A stretch of 45,185 nucleotides of DNA from Comamonas testosteroni (GTDB taxonomy: Bacteria; Pseudomonadota; Gammaproteobacteria; Burkholderiales; Burkholderiaceae_C): positions 1-45,185 of the forward strand of contig NZ_AWOR01000002.1 of assembly GCF_000761245.1 (NCBI RefSeq), in the 5' to 3' direction. Made by a program: the position numbers and the translations under genes. The notes beneath the pieces are model-generated. The model did no database searches and had not been told where the DNA came from. It worked only from the letters and a program-made list of their open reading frames with translations. The first letter of the stretch is position 1. The number at the start of each line of letters is the position of its first letter. Below, in pieces: positions 7,765 to 18,678 of the stretch.

Positions 7765-9288
7765 TCACTGGCGCACAGCCGCGGCAGGTACCGGCGCTAC
7801 CGCCGGGGCTTGCGCAGGAGCGCCCTGTTCGGCCCCCACGCTGAAAGGCACCGGCGTCAGATTGGCGGTGTCCGGCACCGAGGATTTGCAGCTGCGCAGC
7901 AGATCATCGGGCAAGGTCAGTGCTTGCTGCTCATCCGGGCGGCTATCGTCATGCGGCTGCGCAAGTCCCAGCATCGGCAGGATCTGGCTGGACAGTGTCA
8001 GCCACTGGTACTCGGCCTTCTTCAGATCGTATTGCGCATTGACCAAGGCACGCTGGGCATCGAACAGCTCGTTTTCGGTGTTCAGCAGATCCAGCAGCGA
8101 GCGCTGACCGATCTTGAACTGCTGCTGGTAGGCGACGCGAACCTTGGCAGTGGAGAGCACATGTTCACGCAGGAAGGGCGTTTGCTGACGCAGACGGGCC
8201 ATATTGTTCCAGGTGATCGACAACTCCTGCTGGAGGTTGCGGCAGGTGTAATCGCGCACATCCTGTGCCGCATAACCTTGGGCGATGGTCTGGCGCAGGC
8301 GCGCCTCGTCGGCACCGCCGCGATACAGGTTGTAGGTCAGCATCAGCTGCACCCGCGAGCTCTGCACATCCCAGTAGGCGGGCGAGTTCTGGTCACGATC
8401 CCGTCCGGTGGAAGCGAGCAGTTCGAGCTTGGGCATGTGCGCGCCCTTGGCCGCCTTCTGACCGGCCTCGGCCGCTTGCACCAGAGCCTGCTTGGACAGC
8501 AGCAGCGGGCTGGCGCGCAGGGAATCGCCGAAATCCTTGGCAACCCCGGAGACAGGCAGCTTGCCGGTCACCTCGGGCACGGGATCCAGCGTGGCCGCAG
8601 GATACTCGCCCACCACGCGGCGGTAGCGCTGCATCACATCGTTGAGGTTGTTGCTCTCGGTCATCAGATTGGTCTGTGCCAGCGACAGACGACCGCTGGC
8701 CTGCTCCAGGTCCACGCCACGCCCCACACCAGACTGCTGGCGCTCGCGCAACTGCCCCAGCGTCACCTGGTGGGTGCCGAAGTTTTCGCGCGCCAGCTTT
8801 TCCATTTCGCGATAACGCTGCACATCCAGATAGGCCGCCACGACATCGTTGGCCAGGTTTTCGGTGGTCGCGCGCAGATCGTAGAACTTGGCCAGCTTCT
8901 CGAAGCCCAGCTGGCGGATATTGCTGCTGGTGGTGAAACCATCAAAGATCAGCTGACGCAGCTGCAGATTCCAGCCCGGGCGGCTCCAGTTCTGCGATGG
9001 AGAATCCTGGATATGGCTGCGCCACTCGCGGCCGACCCAGCCCTGGGCAGTGACCTGGGGACGCCAGCCGCCGCGGGCCACGTTCTGGCCTTCAACCGAC
9101 GACGTGAAATCCTGGAAGCGCGCCTGCACTTCGGGGTGGGTCATCAGCGCCTGCTCCACCACTTTTTGCAGTGCGACGCCTTGTTCGTTGGCCTGTTGCG
9201 CATTCATGGTCGTCTGGGCCATGCCGGCCATGGCCCACGATGCAACGCCCAGGGTGGCGACCACTTGTGCAATCTGATTGAATTTCAT
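7765..9288 (-). CDS. lapE: TolC-family outer membrane channel of the adhesin exporter (LapE-like)
   Basis: Start ATG 9288 is chosen because AGAGGGA stands 5 nt upstream and the product begins with a signal peptide (MKFNQIAQVVATLGVASWAMAGMAQ, split here as one region); the frame remains open further upstream without a signal. The mature protein of about 485 aa shows the two internally related halves of the TolC family, with helices such as VLSTAKVRVAYQQQFKIGQR and LLDLLNTENELFDAQRAL. It would form the outer-membrane and periplasmic tunnel for the ABC transporter and fusion protein encoded downstream. It is the first gene of the operon. The C-terminus is Ala/Pro-rich. Confidence 0.92.
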   Translation of the reverse strand: MKFNQIAQVVATLGVASWAMAGMAQTTMNAQQANEQGVALQKVVEQALMTHPEVQARFQDFTSSVEGQNVARGGWRPQVTAQGWVGREWRSHIQDSPSQNWSRPGWNLQLRQLIFDGFTTSSNIRQLGFEKLAKFYDLRATTENLANDVVAAYLDVQRYREMEKLARENFGTHQVTLGQLRERQQSGVGRGVDLEQASGRLSLAQTNLMTESNNLNDVMQRYRRVVGEYPAATLDPVPEVTGKLPVSGVAKDFGDSLRASPLLLSKQALVQAAEAGQKAAKGAHMPKLELLASTGRDRDQNSPAYWDVQSSRVQLMLTYNLYRGGADEARLRQTIAQGYAAQDVRDYTCRNLQQELSITWNNMARLRQQTPFLREHVLSTAKVRVAYQQQFKIGQRSLLDLLNTENELFDAQRALVNAQYDLKKAEYQWLTLSSQILPMLGLAQPHDDSRPDEQQALTLPDDLLRSCKSSVPDTANLTPVPFSVGAEQGAPAQAPAVAPVPAAAVRQ

Positions 9289-10101
9289 TGATATCCCTCT
9301 TGTTGGGCTCCGACCGGGCAATGCGACAGCTGACCCGCCAGAGCACTGGCGAGCGCAATCGGTGCAACCTTGAAAGTCGTTCCCGCGGAAGCTGGTTGTT
9401 GATGTGGACAGGCTCGCTGCTGCCCGGCAAGGCATCGCATACGGCCTCAGAACTCGACATACGGAGTTCTGTAACTCTCTTGATCACAGCCTTTGGCGTC
9501 ATGCCAGCGCCGCACGGGAGACTGAAGCTCAGGCCACGCTTGTTGCCTGATCGACAAAACCCATGACTTTTGCCTGGCGCAGCACCACAAAACCGTGGTG
9601 AAGGGGTGAACAGGTCAGCCCCTGGGCCAGACAAATCGCGCAGAAAGGCCGTGAAGCGGCTATAGGCTAGACACAGCGCATTTGGAGATTTTCCTTTCCA
9701 CGATAGCAAGGCGGAGCCTCCGGTTTCCGGCCGGTGTTCTTGACGCATAACCTTGCATGCGAAGCCGTGCGTTGATGGTTGATCTCCTGGCAACACCATC
9801 AAACAATTGGATTCGATTGCAAATCTAGCACAACGCATGCAAGAATTTGTTTCAAAAATCACTCAAACAGCCAGAGTTCGGATTTTCCGCCTGGAATTGG
9901 CAATTCTTTTCATTCCTTTCTTATATCAAAGAAACCAAGAATCAATACCGTTTCCATCCTCGCTATTCCCGTTGGAGCTAACGCAATCGGGCGAAATCAG
10001 CCCCACTCCTACAGTGAAGTCGTCATCAAATACTTCACGCCGGATCACCGCAGAAATAGAAAAAGGGCCTCTGACTTGATAGTCAGAGGCCCTTGTCTAA
10101 T
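9289..10101. other. Long non-coding stretch upstream of the lap operon
   Basis: About 810 bp separate the TolC-like start from the tRNA gene. Open frames here (for example minus 9862-9092) show no family features and overlap the lapE N-terminus. Visible structures on the minus strand are a hairpin CAGAACTC/GAGTTCTG (9448-9455 with 9464-9471) and CACCAC/GTGGTG (9583-9588 with 9595-9600). The part from 9790 to 9960 is AT-rich and could hold the operon promoter. No known riboswitch was recognised. Confidence 0.5.
10063..10094 (-). terminator. Intrinsic terminator after tRNA-Pro
   Basis: A 13-bp perfect stem (10063-10075 with 10082-10094, 6-nt loop) is followed on the minus strand by T-rich sequence. 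It starts about 8 bp past the tRNA 3' end. Confidence 0.85.
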
Positions 10102-10178
10102 TGGTCGGAATGGCGGGATTCGAACTCGCGACCCCTTGCACCCCATGCAAGTGCGCTACCAGGCTGCGCTACATTCCG
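10102..10178 (-). tRNA. tRNA-Pro (anticodon GGG)
   Basis: The minus strand folds into a 77-nt tRNA with the CCA end encoded. The acceptor stem is CGGAATG/CATTCCG, the D-arm is in GTAGCGCAGCCTGGTAGCGC, the anticodon stem CTTGC/GCAAG encloses loop ATGGGGT with anticodon GGG, and the T-loop is GTTCGAATC. It lies downstream of the merR-type gene and ends at a terminator. No integrase or duplicated 3' end is nearby. Confidence 0.97.
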
Positions 10179-10208
10179 AAGACTTGAATTATACACAGAA
10201 ATTCGATG

Positions 10209-10658
10209 TCAAAGAGAAAGCAGCGCCCTGATCTGCAAAAGCTCCTCTTTGACCTCCTCCATGTCCATGGCACCGGCAGGCTCCGAGCAGCCCTGCTCCA
10301 GCATTGCAGCGAGCAGATGGCTTTGCTCCAGCTCTTGCCCCCGCTGGGGCAGGGCCGGATGCACAAGCACCGGCTGCTGCTCGACTGCCCTGCCGTGACC
10401 CGTCACCAGTTCACGCAGACGATTTCGTGCGCCGCTGATGGTGAAGCCCTGCTCGTAGAGCAGCTCGCGGATGCGACGCACCATCAACACCTCATGATGC
10501 TGGTAGTAGCGTCGGTTGCCGCGCCGCTTCATGGGCTTGAGCTGCACAAACTCCTGCTCCCAGTAACGCAGCACATGAGGCTTGACGTCGCAAAGATCCG
10601 CGACTTCACCGATGGTGAAATAGCGCTTGGCGGGAATTGCTGGCAAAGATGAAGCCAT
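10209..10658 (-). CDS. MerR-family transcriptional regulator
   Basis: The 149-aa protein starts at ATG 10658 (MASSLPAIPAKRYFTIGEV). Upstream in-frame sequence to 10757 is Cys/Arg-rich and looks non-coding. Residues of about 12-80 form a MerR winged helix (YFTIGEVADLCDVKPHVLRY, then WEQEF and a wing with RRGNRRYYQHHEV). The rest is helical with Glu-rich repeats and no cysteine metal site, so it is not an obvious metal sensor. A MerR gene just after ihfA is a conserved arrangement in many proteobacteria; its target is not evident from the sequence. Confidence 0.9.
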   Translation of the reverse strand: MASSLPAIPAKRYFTIGEVADLCDVKPHVLRYWEQEFVQLKPMKRRGNRRYYQHHEVLMVRRIRELLYEQGFTISGARNRLRELVTGHGRAVEQQPVLVHPALPQRGQELEQSHLLAAMLEQGCSEPAGAMDMEEVKEELLQIRALLSL

Positions 10659-10775
10659 GGCTGGTTGCAAGCGGTCAGTGAAGGAATGGGTGAAAGATAG
10701 GCAATCACGACCTGCGCAAATCCGGATCCGGCACGATGTGCACTCCTGCCTGCGCAAGTCCTAGCAATATAGCGC

Positions 10776-10827
10776 GAAGAGCTGACAGGACCTTGCACCG
10801 CGCGCGACGCAAGACTGTCAGCTCTTC
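10776..10827. repeat. Long hairpin between ihfA and merR
   Basis: A 13-bp perfect inverted repeat, GAAGAGCTGACAG at 10776-10788 with CTGTCAGCTCTTC at 10815-10827, contains a second inner pair CTTGC/GCAAG (10792-10796 with 10809-10813). No T-run follows on either strand, so it is not a typical terminator. It may be a transcript-stabilising or dispersed element. Confidence 0.7.
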
Positions 10828-10875
10828 AGTGACCGATGCCCCGCTTGACAGTGCATCAGCCGTGTGCCAATCGCC

Positions 10876-11202
10876 TTAAGAGCCCGAACTCTCGCCCTGG
10901 ATCAGCTCCTTGAGCTTGCTGCTGGCATGAAAGGTCACCACGCGGCGTGCAGCGATGGGAATCAGCTCACCGGTGCGTGGGTTGCGACCGGGTCGCGGCG
11001 CCTTGGTGCGGATCTGGAAGTTGCCAAAGCCCGAAAGCTTGACATCTTCCCCCTCCACCAGCTTTTGCGAGATCAGGTCGAAAAACGCATCCACCATGTC
11101 CTTGGCTTCGCGCTTGTTCAGACCGATTTCGTCAAACAGCAGATCGGCCAGCTGCGCCTTGGTCAGCGCGGGGCTGTCGATGCTCTCTACGGCAAGCTCC
11201 AT
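10876..11202 (-). CDS. ihfA: Integration host factor subunit alpha
   Basis: Start ATG 11202 follows AAGGAG with 8-nt spacing and gives 108 aa. The sequence is typical of Ihf[21 protein letters not shown], then [20 protein letters not shown] with the DNA-bending proline loop, then [16 protein letters not shown] alpha pairs with IHF beta to bend DNA in replication, recombination and transcription. The gene is 28 bp behind pheT, the same order as pheST-ihfA in other proteobacteria, so it is likely co-transcribed. Confidence 0.97.
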   Translation of the reverse strand: MELAVESIDSPALTKAQLADLLFDEIGLNKREAKDMVDAFFDLISQKLVEGEDVKLSGFGNFQIRTKAPRPGRNPRTGELIPIAARRVVTFHASSKLKELIQGESSGS

Positions 11203-11230
11203 GGGTCGATCTCCTTGTGGATTGAACATA

Positions 11231-13699
11231 TCAGCGCAGGCGAGCCGCAACGCGTTCAACCAGAGCCGCAATTGTGCCCTGCATGGCGGCATCGATTTCC
11301 GCATCGGTCAGCGACGCGGTGTCGCTGCCCAGCGTCAGGCGCACGGCCAGGCTCTTCTCGTCCTGGGCCAGACTGCCCGGCGCCGCTTCCTCGCCAGCCT
11401 TGAGCTTCTTGGGACGGAAGACGTCGAACAGCACGGCCGAGCGCAGAATGCCGCCCTGCACACCTTGCTGCACGGCTTCCATCACCTGGGCGTGGGTCAC
11501 GGCTTCCTTGACGACCACGGCAATGTCGCGCTCCACGGCCTGGTGCTTGGCCACGGACTTGAAGACGGGCACCTGGCGGGCCTGCACGGCATCGAGCTCC
11601 AGCTCGAACATCACGGGAGCCTGGGCCAGATCCCATTCCTGGCGCCATTGGGGGTGCAGCTCGCCGACAAAACCGATGGCCTTGCCGTCCAGCAGCACGC
11701 GCGCGCAGCGGCCGGGGTGCATGGCGGGGTGCTCGGCAGGTTCGAACACGGGCTTGGCCGGAGCCAGCAAGGCCTCCACATCACCCTTGACATCGTAGAA
11801 GTCGACCTTGGCCTCTGCCCTGCCCCACTGCAGCTGGTCGGCAGCGCCGTAGGCAAGTCCCGCCGCGCGCATGGGCTGGTAAAAGCCCTTGACGGTGGTG
11901 TCGGAGTCGACGACGGAGTCGTCCTTGAAGAACACGCGACCCAACTCGAACACACGCACGCGCTGAGCCTTGCGGTCCACGTTGAACTTGAGCACCTGCA
12001 GCAGCGAGCCCAGCAGCGACGAGCGCATCACGCTCAGATGGCTGGCGATGGGGTTGAGCAGCTTGATGGCGTTGTTGTTGCCAGCCAGCTCCTGCTCCCA
12101 CTTTTCTTCGACAAAGCTGAAGTTGATGGTTTCCTGGTAACCCAGGCCCGCCAGCTCGTGGCGCACGGCATAGGGGCTGCGCTCGTTCTCGGCGCGCAGC
12201 TTGGGCGAGATCGGGGCCAGCGGCTTGGTGGTCGGCAGGTTCTCGTAGCCGATCATGCGCGCCACTTCCTCGATCAAGTCTTCTTCCAGATTGATGTCGA
12301 AGCGGAAGGTCGGTGCCGTCACCGAGATCACAGGCTCGCCTGCCGCACCTTCAGCGGCCACGGTGGCGGGCAGACCCAGGCCGTTCAAGGCATCCAGGCA
12401 TTGCTGCTGCGTCACGGCCATGCCGATGACCTTGGCCGCACGCGCCACGCGCAGTTGCACGGCCTTGGAGACAGGCATATTGGGCTGGTGGTCGTCCATG
12501 GCGCCGACCTGTGTCTCGGACGTGCCGCAGATCTCCAGCACCAGCGCGGTGATGCGCTCGATGTGCTCGGTGGTGAACTCGGGGTCCACGCCGCGCTCGA
12601 AACGGTGACCGGCGTCGGTCGAGAAGTTGAAGTGGCGCGAACGGCCGGCCACGGCCTTGGGGAACCAGAACGCGGCTTCGATGTAGATGTTCCTGGTGTC
12701 GTCGGACACGGCAGTGGCGTCGCCGCCCATGATGCCGGCCAGGGATTCAACCTGCTTGTCGTCGGCAATCACGCCGACCTTGAGGAAGTCGTCGATCTTG
12801 ATGGTGTTGCCGTTGAGCAGCTTGAGCGTTTCGCCCTCCTTGCCCCAGCGCACATTCAGGCCGCCGCTGATCTTGTCCAGATCGAAGATATGGCTGGGAC
12901 GGCCCAGCTCGAACATCACATAGTTGGAGATGTCCACCAGGGGGCTGACCGAGCGCTGGCCGCAGCGCGCCAGACGATCCACCATCCACTGAGGCGTCTT
13001 CACCCGCGTGTTGACATTGCGCACGATACGGCCCGAGAAGCGGCCGCACAGATCGGTGGCTTCAATCTTGACGGGCAGCTTGTCTTGCAAGGCCACGGCC
13101 GCAGCGGGGAAGGACAGGGCTTTGAGCGGCGTGCCGGTCAGCGCCGACAGTTCGCGCGCCACACCGTAGACGCTCAGGCAGTGCGCCAGATTGGGCGTGA
13201 GCTTGAGCGTGAACAGCGTGTCGTCCAGATTCAGGTACTCGCGTACGTTCTGGCCTAGAGGCGCATCGGCGGCAAACTCCAGCAAGCCGCTGGCATCTTC
13301 GTCGATGCCCAGCTCCTTGGCCGAGCACAGCATGCCAAAGCTCTGCACGCCGCGCAGCTTGCCGATCTTGATCTTGAAGGGCTTGCCATCGGCACCGGGC
13401 GGCAACTCGGCGCCCACGGTGGCGCAGGGAATGCGGATGCCCACGCGCGCATTGGGCGCGCCGCAGACGATGTCCAGCAGCTCGGGGCCGCCCACGTCGA
13501 CCTTACATACGCGCAGACGGTCGGCGTCGGGGTGTTGCACGGCTTCCTTGATTTCGCCGACCACGATGCCGGTGAAGGGAGGCGCCACAGGATCCAGCTC
13601 TTCCACTTCCAGACCGGCCATGGTCAGGGTATCGGCCAGTTGCTGGGTGGTCAGATTGGGGTTGCAGTATTCGCGCAACCAGGATTCAGGAAATTGCAT
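11231..13699 (-). CDS. pheT: Phenylalanine-tRNA ligase beta subunit
   Basis: The 822-aa protein begins [18 protein letters not shown], as in PheT. It shows the tRNA-binding EMAP-like domain (about 40-150, [20 protein letters not shown]), the B3/B4 editing domain (about 210-400), the B5 domain, a catalytic-like core (about 480-680) and the C-terminal anticodon-binding fold ([20 protein letters not shown]). With PheS it forms the (alpha-beta)2 enzyme charging tRNA-Phe; the beta subunit also edits mischarged Tyr-tRNA. Length is normal for the long-form bacterial protein. The 165-bp gap to pheS is unusually wide and holds a palindromic repeat. Confidence 0.98.
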   Translation of the reverse strand: MQFPESWLREYCNPNLTTQQLADTLTMAGLEVEELDPVAPPFTGIVVGEIKEAVQHPDADRLRVCKVDVGGPELLDIVCGAPNARVGIRIPCATVGAELPPGADGKPFKIKIGKLRGVQSFGMLCSAKELGIDEDASGLLEFAADAPLGQNVREYLNLDDTLFTLKLTPNLAHCLSVYGVARELSALTGTPLKALSFPAAAVALQDKLPVKIEATDLCGRFSGRIVRNVNTRVKTPQWMVDRLARCGQRSVSPLVDISNYVMFELGRPSHIFDLDKISGGLNVRWGKEGETLKLLNGNTIKIDDFLKVGVIADDKQVESLAGIMGGDATAVSDDTRNIYIEAAFWFPKAVAGRSRHFNFSTDAGHRFERGVDPEFTTEHIERITALVLEICGTSETQVGAMDDHQPNMPVSKAVQLRVARAAKVIGMAVTQQQCLDALNGLGLPATVAAEGAAGEPVISVTAPTFRFDINLEEDLIEEVARMIGYENLPTTKPLAPISPKLRAENERSPYAVRHELAGLGYQETINFSFVEEKWEQELAGNNNAIKLLNPIASHLSVMRSSLLGSLLQVLKFNVDRKAQRVRVFELGRVFFKDDSVVDSDTTVKGFYQPMRAAGLAYGAADQLQWGRAEAKVDFYDVKGDVEALLAPAKPVFEPAEHPAMHPGRCARVLLDGKAIGFVGELHPQWRQEWDLAQAPVMFELELDAVQARQVPVFKSVAKHQAVERDIAVVVKEAVTHAQVMEAVQQGVQGGILRSAVLFDVFRPKKLKAGEEAAPGSLAQDEKSLAVRLTLGSDTASLTDAEIDAAMQGTIAALVERVAARLR

Positions 13700-13769
13700 A
13701 GTCAGACTCTTTGGCGTTCATGCCAGTCGCACCGCAAGCGGTCTGCCACTGGCTGGGCATGCGTATCTC

Positions 13770-13862
13770 AAAAAGATGAGCTATTAGCGCTCGGTATACA
13801 AAGATTTCAGCATTAAAACTATCTGAAATCGTTTTAAAACATACGCTAGCAGCTCACTTTTT
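13770..13862. repeat. Nested palindromic intergenic repeat, copy A (pheS-pheT gap)
   Basis: Outer arms AAAAAGATGAGCTATTAGCG (13770-13789) and CGCTAGCAGCTCACTTTTT (13844-13862) are near-perfect inverted repeats. Nested inside is the exact pair GATTTCAG/CTGAAATC (13803-13810 with 13823-13830). The element starts 2 bp after the pheS stop in the transcript. A second copy with the same nested plan is at 30481-30568. Confidence 0.7.
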
Positions 13863-13864
13863 AA

Positions 13865-14917
13865 TTACTGAAACTGCGACAGAAAACGGATGTCGCCGTC
13901 GAAGAACAGGCGCAGGTCGTTCACGCCATAACGCAGCATGGTCAGGCGGTCGGGGCCCATGCCAAAGGCAAAGCCGATGTATTTTTCGGGGTCCAGCCCC
14001 ATGTTGCGCACCACATTGGGGTGCACCTGGCCGGAGCCCGCCACTTCCAGCCACTTGCCGGCCAGCGGGCCGCTCTGGAACTGGATGTCGATCTCCGCCG
14101 AAGGCTCGGTGAACGGGAAGAAGCTGGGACGAAAGCGCAGCACCAGATCATCCTGCTCGAAGAAGGTCTTGCAGAAGTCGGTGAACACCACCTTCAGATC
14201 CTTGAAGCTCACGTTCTCGCCGATCCACAGGCCTTCGCACTGGTGGAACATGGGCGAGTGGGTGGCATCCGAGTCCACACGGTAGGTGCGGCCGGGGGCA
14301 ATCACGCGGATCTCGGGCATGGTCTGGCCGGCATCGAGCGCATTGCGGTAATTCTTCACATGCTGCACGGCATGGCGCACCTGCATGGGGCTGGTGTGCG
14401 TGCGCAGCAGATTGGGCGCGTGCTGGGTGCCGCCTTCAACATAGAAGGTGTCGTGCATGGAACGCGCGGGATGGTCTTCGGGCGTGTTCAGCGCCGTGAA
14501 GTTGAACCAGTCGGATTCGATCTCGGGGCCCTGGGCCACGTCAAAGCCCATGGAGCCGAAAATGCCCTCGATACGCTCCATGGTGATGGAGACGGGGTGC
14601 AGCCCTCCCGCGCCACGACGGCGACCAGGCAGAGTCACATCCAGCACCTCGGCCTTCAGATGGGCCTGCAGCTCGGCGTCTGCCAAAGCCTTGCGACGGG
14701 CGGTCAAGGCCGCTTCGATCGCCTGCTTGGCCACGTTGATGGCGGCGCCGCGCGACTTTTTCTCTTCGACGGAAAGCTGCGCCATGCCCTTCATGAGCTC
14801 GGTCATCTTGCCCGACTTGCCCAGAAACTGCGCCTTGGCATTTTCCAGATCAGCGGGGGTGTGGGCTTGCGCAAACAGTTGCTGTGCGCTTTCGACCAGA
14901 GAATCCAACTCGTTCAT
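13865..14917 (-). CDS. pheS: Phenylalanine-tRNA ligase alpha subunit
   Basis: The 350-aa class II synthetase has an N-terminal coiled coil (about 1-90) that grips tRNA-Phe and a catalytic domain with motif 2 (FHQCEGLWI) and motif 3 ([20 protein letters not shown]). It also shows [17 protein letters not shown] and the [10 protein letters not shown] stretch. It joins PheT in the heterotetramer. The start codon lies 21 nt behind a terminator-like hairpin, so transcription arriving from infC-rpmI-rplT may be attenuated before this gene. Confidence 0.98.
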   Translation of the reverse strand: MNELDSLVESAQQLFAQAHTPADLENAKAQFLGKSGKMTELMKGMAQLSVEEKKSRGAAINVAKQAIEAALTARRKALADAELQAHLKAEVLDVTLPGRRRGAGGLHPVSITMERIEGIFGSMGFDVAQGPEIESDWFNFTALNTPEDHPARSMHDTFYVEGGTQHAPNLLRTHTSPMQVRHAVQHVKNYRNALDAGQTMPEIRVIAPGRTYRVDSDATHSPMFHQCEGLWIGENVSFKDLKVVFTDFCKTFFEQDDLVLRFRPSFFPFTEPSAEIDIQFQSGPLAGKWLEVAGSGQVHPNVVRNMGLDPEKYIGFAFGMGPDRLTMLRYGVNDLRLFFDGDIRFLSQFQ

Positions 14918-14937
14918 ATCGACTCTTTATCGACTTG

Positions 14938-14981
14938 TAAAAATAAACAAGGGCTAGTGCCTTTTCAAGCCCTAGCCCTTG
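14938..14981 (-). terminator. Terminator-like hairpin just upstream of pheS
   Basis: On the minus strand CAAGGGCTAG pairs with CTAGCCCTTG (14972-14981 with 14948-14957) and is followed by TTTATTTTT. It lies in the 200-bp gap between rplT and pheS. It could end the infC-rpmI-rplT transcript or attenuate pheST. No Phe-rich leader peptide was found, unlike the pheM attenuator of E. coli. Confidence 0.65.
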
Positions 14982-15117
14982 CTGTTTGTGCATCAGCAGC
15001 TACTGAACAAGACACGACTTTTGCAATCAGGTTCAAGCAAGATGCTCGCCCATCGGCAAATGCCTTTGAGGATTCTTGTCTGCAAAAGACCTACAAGAGT
15101 AACTACCGATCGTGACC

Positions 15118-15477
15118 TCAGGCAGCCAGCTTGGCCTTGACTTGGTCGACGATAGCTGCAAAAGCAGCCTTGTCGTGCACGGCGATATCGGCCAGCATCT
15201 TGCGGTCGATTTCGATGGCAGCCTTCTTCAGGCCGTTGGCGAATTGGCTGTAAGTCAGACCCAGTTCACGTGCAGCAGCGTTGATACGAGCGATCCACAG
15301 CTGACGGAACACGCGCTTCTTGGTACGACGGTCACGGTAGGCGTATTGACCAGCCTTCATGACCGCTTGCTTGGCAACGCGGAAGACGTTACCACGGCGA
15401 CCGCGGAAACCCTTGGCCAGATTCAGAACTTTTTTGTGACGGGCACGAGCCGTTACACCACGTTTGACGCGAGGCAT
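15118..15477 (-). CDS. rplT: 50S ribosomal protein L20
   Basis: The 119-aa basic protein begins [20 protein letters not shown] and contains [13 protein letters not shown] and [16 protein letters not shown], typical for L20. It binds 23S rRNA domain I early in large-subunit assembly and in several bacteria represses its own operon. ATG 15477 lies 26 bp behind rpmI in the infC-rpmI-rplT operon. Confidence 0.98.
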   Translation of the reverse strand: MPRVKRGVTARARHKKVLNLAKGFRGRRGNVFRVAKQAVMKAGQYAYRDRRTKKRVFRQLWIARINAAARELGLTYSQFANGLKKAAIEIDRKMLADIAVHDKAAFAAIVDQVKAKLAA

Positions 15478-15503
15478 GTGTTTTCTCCTAGTTCGTCAGT
15501 GAA

Positions 15504-15707
15504 TTACAGACCAGCGCCAGGCAACATCTTTGCGATGGAGCCCATATCGCCTTCATGCACGTTGACAATGCCACGCAGGTGACGCTTGTTCTTCGTGGTC
15601 TTCTTGGTCAAGATGTGACGCTTGAAGGCTTGACCGCGCTTGACGGTACCACCGGGACGAACGCGAAAACGCTTCTTCGCGCTGCTCTTGGTCTTCATTT
15701 TGGGCAT
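15504..15707 (-). CDS. rpmI: 50S ribosomal protein L35
   Basis: Start ATG 15707 gives the usual L35 N-terminus ([16 protein letters not shown]) and 67 aa; the frame extends 18 codons upstream without family support. It contains [20 protein letters not shown]. It is a small structural protein of the large subunit, encoded between infC and rplT. Confidence 0.97.
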   Translation of the reverse strand: MPKMKTKSSAKKRFRVRPGGTVKRGQAFKRHILTKKTTKNKRHLRGIVNVHEGDMGSIAKMLPGAGL

Positions 15708-15899
15708 GTGAATGCTCCTATTGAATTTGTGCTCGCAAGGCGGTGTGCAACCCGCACACACTTCGCTGGCCTCCGAGGCACTTGTTTGTCAGTCCGGCCA
15801 GGCCGGGCTGACGTCTTGCAGGCAAGCCTGCAAATTCTCTATCGCCGCACAAAACAAAAGTGGGCCAAGCCCACTCTTGCCTGAAAGGCAAAACCGCGA

Positions 15900-16523
15900 T
15901 TATGCCTTATCTGCAGCTTCAGGTGCAGCAGCGACGCCATCGCCTTGTGGTTTTGCACCACCGGCAGGCTTCTTGCCGCCCGCACGAGCCGGCGCAACCA
16001 TCATGATCATCTGACGGCCTTCCAGCTTGGGGAACTGCTCCACCTGGATGGAATCGGCCAGATCGTCACGCAGACGGTTGAGCAGATTCAGACCCAGCTG
16101 CTGGTGCGTAATTTCACGGCCGCGGAAACGCAGCGTGATCTTGCACTTGTCGCCTTCCGCCAGAAAACGGCGGATATTGCGCAGCTTGATGTTGTAGTCG
16201 CCATCATCCGTACCAGGGCGGAATTTCACTTCCTTGATTTCGATGACGGTCTGCTTGGCCTTGGCTTCAGCAGCCTTCTTCTGTTCCTGGTACTTGAACT
16301 TGCCGTAATCCATCAAACGGCAGACCGGAGGAGATGCGTTGGCCGCGATTTCCACCAGGTCGACATCCAGCTCGCCGGCCATGCGCAGCGCTTCTTGCAG
16401 CGGCACGATGCCCAGAGGCTCGTTCTCAGGACCAGACAGACGCACTTCAGGCGCCATGATTTCTCGGTTCAGTCGATGCTTGCGCTCTTCACGGTGGCGC
16501 CGATCGCGAAATTCAGTAGCTAT
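15900..16523 (-). CDS. infC: Translation initiation factor IF-3 with predicted AUA start
   Basis: IF-3 binds the 30S subunit, blocks premature 50S joining and checks start codons. Family alignment places the N-terminus at ATA 16523 ([20 protein letters not shown] follows), with AGGGTG 6 nt upstream, giving 207 aa. The first in-frame ATG inside (16457, MAPEVRLSG) would remove the conserved leading residues. The N-domain (to about residue 85, [19 protein letters not shown]) and C-domain ([13 protein letters not shown] to QMIMMVAP) are complete, with an extra Ala/Pro-rich tail. Rare start codons in infC are a known autoregulation device, since IF-3 rejects them. It lies 91 bp behind thrS. Confidence 0.92.
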   Translation of the reverse strand: MATEFRDRRHREERKHRLNREIMAPEVRLSGPENEPLGIVPLQEALRMAGELDVDLVEIAANASPPVCRLMDYGKFKYQEQKKAAEAKAKQTVIEIKEVKFRPGTDDGDYNIKLRNIRRFLAEGDKCKITLRFRGREITHQQLGLNLLNRLRDDLADSIQVEQFPKLEGRQMIMMVAPARAGGKKPAGGAKPQGDGVAAAPEAADKA

Positions 16524-16614
16524 GGTTTTCACCCTTGGATTGAAATGGCTACAACAGCGTAGCCGGCTAGCGTGCCTTGCACGCTGACCGACCCGCCACA
16601 AAAATTAATCTGCT

Positions 16615-18534
<1,920 letters not shown>

Positions 18535-18603
18535 GAAATTCCTTGTCAAACCAAATTTGTGTGGGTGAGGGCCAGCGCCAGAGCTTTGGAGTTGCCTGAA
18601 AGC

Positions 18604-18630
18604 AAAAAGCGCGGAACCAGTCCGCGCTTT
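18604..18630 (-). terminator. Intrinsic terminator in the thrS leader (attenuator terminator)
   Basis: The minus strand forms a 10-bp perfect stem AAAGCGCGGA/TCCGCGCTTT (18621-18630 with 18606-18615) with a 5-nt loop, then TTTTTGCTTT. It lies 70 nt before the thrS start. Its 5' arm can instead pair with upstream GTTCGCGC (18659-18666), giving an antiterminator. Confidence 0.8.
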
Positions 18631-18678
18631 GATGAGGGTGTCGAGAAATCCCGGGCAGGCGCGAACCGCCAGCTGCCA

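Noticed and set aside
5179..9291. 1370-codon plus-strand open frame across lapB and lapE
   Set aside because: It is antisense to two well-supported genes and its translation is His/Gln/Arg-rich low complexity, typical of a GC-rich shadow frame.
9481..9520. Possible c-di-GMP (GEMM) riboswitch before lapE
   Set aside because: The minus strand has GACGCCAAAGGC, which recalls a GEMM element, but the second conserved segment and the tetraloop receptor pairing are not there.
10102..10178. tRNA-Pro as an integration site for a genomic island
   Set aside because: No integrase, no repeat of the tRNA 3' end and no change in gene style were seen in the window.
10955..13258. 767-codon plus-strand open frame opposite pheT
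   Set aside because: Antisense shadow of pheT, with no recognisable domain.
16505..16575. Possible third copy of the nested palindrome near the infC start
   Set aside because: It shares AGCTATGGTT and ATTGAAAT with copy B, but the arms do not pair and part of it is infC coding sequence.
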